9,310 bases of DNA from Cryomorphaceae bacterium (lineage in GTDB: Bacteria; Bacteroidota; Bacteroidia; Flavobacteriales; Schleiferiaceae), in NCBI GenBank assembly GCA_002685435.1, contig NYXD01000049.1:6267-15576 (forward strand), given 5' to 3'. Of the stretch, positions 6,636 to 9,310 are shown one piece after another. Position numbers and translations under genes: made by a program. The notes under the pieces were generated by a model that did not search any database, was not told the DNA's origin, and saw only the letters and a program-made list of their open reading frames with translations. Position 1 is the first letter of the stretch. Each line of letters begins with the position of its first letter.

Positions 6636-7457
6636 GAGTCGGACTTTTCCACATTGAACAGCAGCAAACACTCTAGCGGGACGGGAAGTGTTGAATTCCT
6701 CTAAAGGTTGAAGAGTTGCCGCATCACAGCAGCTCACATATTCCACTTGAATGGAAGGTATTGCATTCAAGGCTTCAGTGCACTGGTTTTCAAAGACTTT
6801 TGGTGAATTTCCATGTAGTTTAAGTCTAGAAATGCTGGCGCTTAATACCGCATAAATTTGCGCAGCTTCTTTGCGCTCCTGTGGCAAGAGTCGCATGTTT
6901 CGGCTGCTCATCGCCAGGCCGTCTGCTTCTCTAGAAATAGGTCCGGGTACGATTTCTACGGACCAGTCCTCATTCGTAACCACTTGCTTAATTATGCTTA
7001 GTTGTTGGTAGTCCTTTTCGCCGAATACGGCAAAATCGGGTTCAATTAATTCGAAGAAACGGGTAACTACTGTCGCCATACCTTCAAAATGACCCGGGCG
7101 GCCTGCACCTTCCATGAAGTGGTCTAAACCATTAAAGTCAAAGCGCCTGGATTTTAATCCGTCAGGGTATAGCATTTGCGCACTAGGTAGAAAGACTGCA
7201 TCACAGCCCAACGCTTCTAAAGCGCGCAGATCAGCTTCAAGTGTGTTTGGATAGGCCGCAAGGTCTTCGACTTTATTGAATTGTGTGGGATTCACATAAA
7301 TACTGACTATTGTCCTGTCGCATATCGACTGACTCAGACGCACTAAACTGAGGTGTCCATCGTGCAATGCGCCCATCGTAGGAACAAAGCCCGTTTTTTT
7401 TTCACGCTCTTTTGATTTCCAGCGCGCTAACTCCTCAATGCTACGAATGTGTTCCAT
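6612..7457 (-). CDS. panC: Pantothenate synthetase (pantoate--beta-alanine ligase)
   Basis: Encodes 281 aa, the family's normal length. It joins pantoate and beta-alanine using ATP through a pantoyl-adenylate, in the cytoplasm. Motifs in order: the ATP-binding HIGH-type signature [10 protein letters not shown] (26-35), SIYVNPTQF (52-60), [16 protein letters not shown] (116-131), FGEKDYQQL (145-153) and the KMSKS-like region MSSRN (183-187). These cover the nucleotide and pantoate pockets, so the enzyme should be active. It is the first gene of the cluster and is followed after 14 bases by panD, which supplies its beta-alanine substrate. It is divergent from the glycogen synthase-like gene across a 92-base gap. 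panB, which provides ketopantoate, is not in this window. Confidence 0.97.
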   Translation of the reverse strand: MEHIRSIEELARWKSKEREKKTGFVPTMGALHDGHLSLVRLSQSICDRTIVSIYVNPTQFNKVEDLAAYPNTLEADLRALEALGCDAVFLPSAQMLYPDGLKSRRFDFNGLDHFMEGAGRPGHFEGMATVVTRFFELIEPDFAVFGEKDYQQLSIIKQVVTNEDWSVEIVPGPISREADGLAMSSRNMRLLPQERKEAAQIYAVLSASISRLKLHGNSPKVFENQCTEALNAIPSIQVEYVSCCDAATLQPLEEFNTSRPARVFAAVQCGKVRLIDNLPLF

Positions 7458-7474
7458 AAGTGTTAAAAGGGCTC

Positions 7475-7482
7475 CAAATCTA
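7475..7482 (-). promoter_or_regulatory. Candidate panC promoter -7 box
   Basis: Minus-strand TAGATTTG (7482-7475) fits TAnnTTTG and is followed by G. Transcription would start near 7470, leaving a short leader of about 12 bases before the ATG at 7457. The expected -33 position (near 7503-7506) reads CGCC; TTTTCG lies a few bases further up, so the -33 box is poor. Confidence 0.45.
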
Positions 7483-7490
7483 GGCCATTC

Positions 7491-7522
7491 TTTGATATAA
7501 AGGGCGAAAATAGGTATCTTTG
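7491..7522 (+). promoter_or_regulatory. Bacteroidota housekeeping promoter of the GT5-like gene
   Basis: TTTG (7491-7494), 20 bases, then TATCTTTG (7515-7522) matches both the -33 TTTG and -7 TAnnTTTG boxes of the Bacteroidota primary sigma factor exactly, with normal spacing. The predicted start is near 7527-7530, giving a leader of about 20 bases that is A/T-rich and lacks an SD sequence. The promoter occupies the 92-base gap shared with divergent panC. Confidence 0.75.
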
Positions 7523-7549
7523 CACCCTATTTAAAATATACTTTCTCCT

Positions 7550-8368
7550 ATGGAAAGCAAGCGCGTCTTATTCGTTTCACAAGAAATCCATCCTTATTTA
7601 CCTGAAAACACCATTTCAAGTACGACTCTAGCTTTGGCTAAGAAGACGAACGACAGTGGTCACCAGGTGCGCGTTTTTATGCCACGTTTCGGTGTCATTA
7701 ACGAGCGTAGACACCAGTTACACGAGGTGATCCGTCTAAGCGGGATGAACGTTGTGATCAACGATATGGATATGCCGCTGATTATTAAGGTGGCCTCAGT
7801 TCCTGGAGCGCGCATGCAGGTATATTTTATTGATAATGAGGAATACTTCAAGCGGAAGTTCACTTATGCAGACGCTGATGGCAATCAGTTTGAAGACAAT
7901 GATGAGCGTACGCTCTTCTTCTCAAAAGGTGCCATTGATACCGTGGAAAAATTAGGTTGGAAACCAGATGTGATTCACGTTCACGGCTGGATGTCGGCTT
8001 TAGTTCCGATGTACTTGCGCCTGTTCCAAGCAGATAACCCTATTTTCAAGGATGCAAAGATTGTCTTCTCTGCCTATGACAATGGCTTTGATGGAACTTT
8101 AGGTCCGAAGCTAAAAGCAGGAATGGAGTTTGATGAAATAGATCCAGCGCTTTGTGAAGGATTAGATGCGCCTACCTGCGAGGATTTACAGCTTTTGGCT
8201 GCTAAATATGCAGATGTAGTGATTCTAGGCGAAGAAAATACCGGACACGTTGAAGAATTCTGTAAGGCAAATAACATCCCTTGTATCGACGGAAAAAACT
8301 TCCCTGAAGATCCCGCAGAAGCCATCAAAGTATATGAATCGTTACTGGTTGAAGAAGACGTTGAATAA
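7550..8368 (+). CDS. Stand-alone GT5 N-terminal domain, glycogen/starch synthase-like, probably not a normal synthase
   Basis: Encodes 272 aa resembling only the N-terminal half of glycogen synthase (starch synthase catalytic domain, PF08323): RVLFVSQEIHPYLPE (5-19), GHQVRVFMPRFGVINERR (37-54), MQVYFIDNEEYFKRK (89-103), NDERTLFFSKGAIDTV (117-132) and DVIHVHGW (140-147). Full GlgA is about 480 aa with a second Rossmann domain bearing the donor-binding E-x7-E motif; that domain is absent. The N-terminal KxGGL loop that contacts ADP-glucose is replaced by ENTISSTT (19-26), and the usual HNxxYQG region reads SAYDNGFDG (174-182). Length and the INERR...LHEVIRLSG block fit a conserved short family in Bacteroidota often labelled glycogen synthase, so this is not a recent truncation. 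A substrate-binding or regulatory role is inference. The next gene overlaps its end by 35 bases. Confidence 0.85.
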   Translation: MESKRVLFVSQEIHPYLPENTISSTTLALAKKTNDSGHQVRVFMPRFGVINERRHQLHEVIRLSGMNVVINDMDMPLIIKVASVPGARMQVYFIDNEEYFKRKFTYADADGNQFEDNDERTLFFSKGAIDTVEKLGWKPDVIHVHGWMSALVPMYLRLFQADNPIFKDAKIVFSAYDNGFDGTLGPKLKAGMEFDEIDPALCEGLDAPTCEDLQLLAAKYADVVILGEENTGHVEEFCKANNIPCIDGKNFPEDPAEAIKVYESLLVEEDVE

Positions 8369-9310
8369 GTCGCTATTAGGATTCCTAGCCTTCGTTGGGC
8401 TGGCCCTGTTAAGCAGCAGTTGTGAAAAAAGCAACGGCGAAATTGGTGCTGGAAAATTTGTTGAGGATCGTCCTGAATTAGGAGAGAAATTAACCTACAA
8501 TGTCGTTTCGTACACAACGAATTGGGACAGTATCACTACTAAAAACCCGGGCGCGGTTGCCTTAGGTAACCTCAACGACCCCATCTTCGGAAAACTAAAT
8601 GCGGCCTTTACGTCACGCGTTTTACTGTCAAAACTATCCCCGGATTTTGGTGACAGTACGATCTGTGATTCTGTAAAAGTTCGTCTTACCTATCAAAACA
8701 CCTATGGCGTTCGCGGAGATTCTATTCACCTGCAAGTTTTGCCAGTGATTGAGCCGATGACGGATACGATCAACTATTACAGTAACAATCTACCTGTTTT
8801 GGGACCTTCTATCATGGATACGACGCTAATGATAGACCCAACTGTTCCTGTGTACAATGGTATAGATACTAGTGTGGGTTACCTCACTTTTGATCTTGAC
8901 CCTGCTTACTTCCAAGAAAGTCTCTTCGATCCTGCCATTGCAGGTGAAGATTTTTTAATAGATAACGAAAGCTACGTGGAAGCGGTTCCTGGTTTGCATT
9001 TCAGAGATGCCGGAACGGGAACTAGTGCCCTATCTTTTATCAACCTTACAGCTTCCGGCAGCTTGATCCAATTATTCTATCATACCGGATCTCAAGATAC
9101 CGTTCCGAAACTCTTTACGATGACCTTCGGGCAGAACTTTGGTGACCCAGGACTGTCCTTCAACACCTACGAGAACGATTTCACATCGGCTGATTTTGCC
9201 ATGGATATGCAAGATACGGTCAATGGAGAAATGCTCACCTACACTCAAGGCGCTGGCGGTGCTCGCACAGTCCTTGAATTTCCAGGTTTAGATACGCTCA
9301 TCGGGAAAGG
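8334..9310 (+). CDS. DUF4270 family lipoprotein, 5' part (3' end outside window)
   Basis: Open from ATG 8334 to the window end (325 complete codons) without a stop. The N-terminus MNRYWLKKTLNKSLLGFLAF continues into VGLALLSSSC, a basic and then hydrophobic lipoprotein signal peptide with lipidated Cys30 (codon 8421-8423). After a spacer, ALGNLNDPIFGKLNAAF (about 75-91) matches the DPxFG segment near the start of DUF4270 proteins, followed by an all-beta-looking domain with many short strands (VKVRLTYQ, LHFRDAGTGTSALSFINL, LIQLFYHTG). DUF4270 proteins are Bacteroidota envelope lipoproteins of unknown function, likely outer-membrane. The ATG at 8334 lies inside the upstream gene, overlapping it by 35 bases in another frame; in-frame TTG codons at 8349 and 8361 are weaker alternatives that would still keep the signal peptide. 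Overlap suggests cotranscription and coupled translation. Confidence 0.88.
   Translation, partial: MNRYWLKKTLNKSLLGFLAFVGLALLSSSCEKSNGEIGAGKFVEDRPELGEKLTYNVVSYTTNWDSITTKNPGAVALGNLNDPIFGKLNAAFTSRVLLSKLSPDFGDSTICDSVKVRLTYQNTYGVRGDSIHLQVLPVIEPMTDTINYYSNNLPVLGPSIMDTTLMIDPTVPVYNGIDTSVGYLTFDLDPAYFQESLFDPAIAGEDFLIDNESYVEAVPGLHFRDAGTGTSALSFINLTASGSLIQLFYHTGSQDTVPKLFTMTFGQNFGDPGLSFNTYENDFTSADFAMDMQDTVNGEMLTYTQGAGGARTVLEFPGLDTLIGK

Noticed and set aside
7387..7400. Run of T inside panC as a terminator
   Set aside because: There is no stable stem before it on the plus strand; it encodes Lys codons of panC.
7550..8368. GT5-like gene as a pseudogene of glgA
   Set aside because: The frame is intact with a consensus promoter, and its size and conserved blocks fit a known short Bacteroidota family; no remnant of the C-terminal domain follows.
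8074..8517. Antisense open frame of 147 codons across the GT5/DUF4270 junction
   Set aside because: It is fully antisense to two well-supported overlapping genes, and its protein is Ser/Cys-rich, low in recognisable structure and without a family match.

Overview
The window looks like part of a chromosome from a Bacteroidota bacterium, most likely a member of Flavobacteriia. The signs are a type IX secretion (T9SS) C-terminal sorting domain, a DUF4270 lipoprotein, a Bacteroidota-type short glycogen-synthase-like protein, promoter boxes matching the Bacteroidota consensus TTTG / TAnnTTTG, and start codons without a clear Shine-Dalgarno sequence. The genus cannot be set from this sequence. Genes are very tightly packed: the longest gene-free stretch is 92 bases, and I see no tRNA, rRNA, CRISPR array, insertion sequence or prophage.

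Layout, left to right. (1) Bases 1-1293, plus strand: the 3' part of a large secreted multi-domain protein (Fn3-like, DxYGDGWNG, Fn3, PKD, T9SS sorting domain). (2) Bases 1290-2000, minus strand: a ComF-family phosphoribosyltransferase that converges on gene 1, with the two stop codons overlapping. (3) Bases 2054-3904, plus strand: a two-gene unit of an inner-membrane-anchored coiled-coil protein and an OmpA-family lipoprotein, both apparently envelope proteins. (4) Bases 3908-7457, minus strand: a four-gene cluster transcribed panC, panD, flippase-like membrane protein, radA. (5) From 7550, plus strand and divergent from panC: a half-length glycogen synthase-like protein, then a DUF4270 lipoprotein cut off by the window end.

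panC and panD supply the last steps to pantothenate (coenzyme A precursor): panD makes beta-alanine and panC joins it to pantoate. The flippase-like gene is translationally coupled to panD (shared TAATG), and radA (recombination and repair) follows after 9 bases. Linkage of these unrelated functions looks like operon packing rather than a pathway.

The most notable non-coding signal is a repeated arrangement. At both convergent junctions (near 1290 and 3905) the stop codons overlap or nearly touch, and the plus-strand transcript's intrinsic terminator lies inside the 3' coding end of the opposing gene (1410-1439 in comF, 3948-3981 in radA). Other points are a GT5-like protein missing the residues and half-domain needed for glycogen synthesis, and a promoter so close to panD that its mRNA may be nearly leaderless. 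I see no clear new defence or mobile system here.
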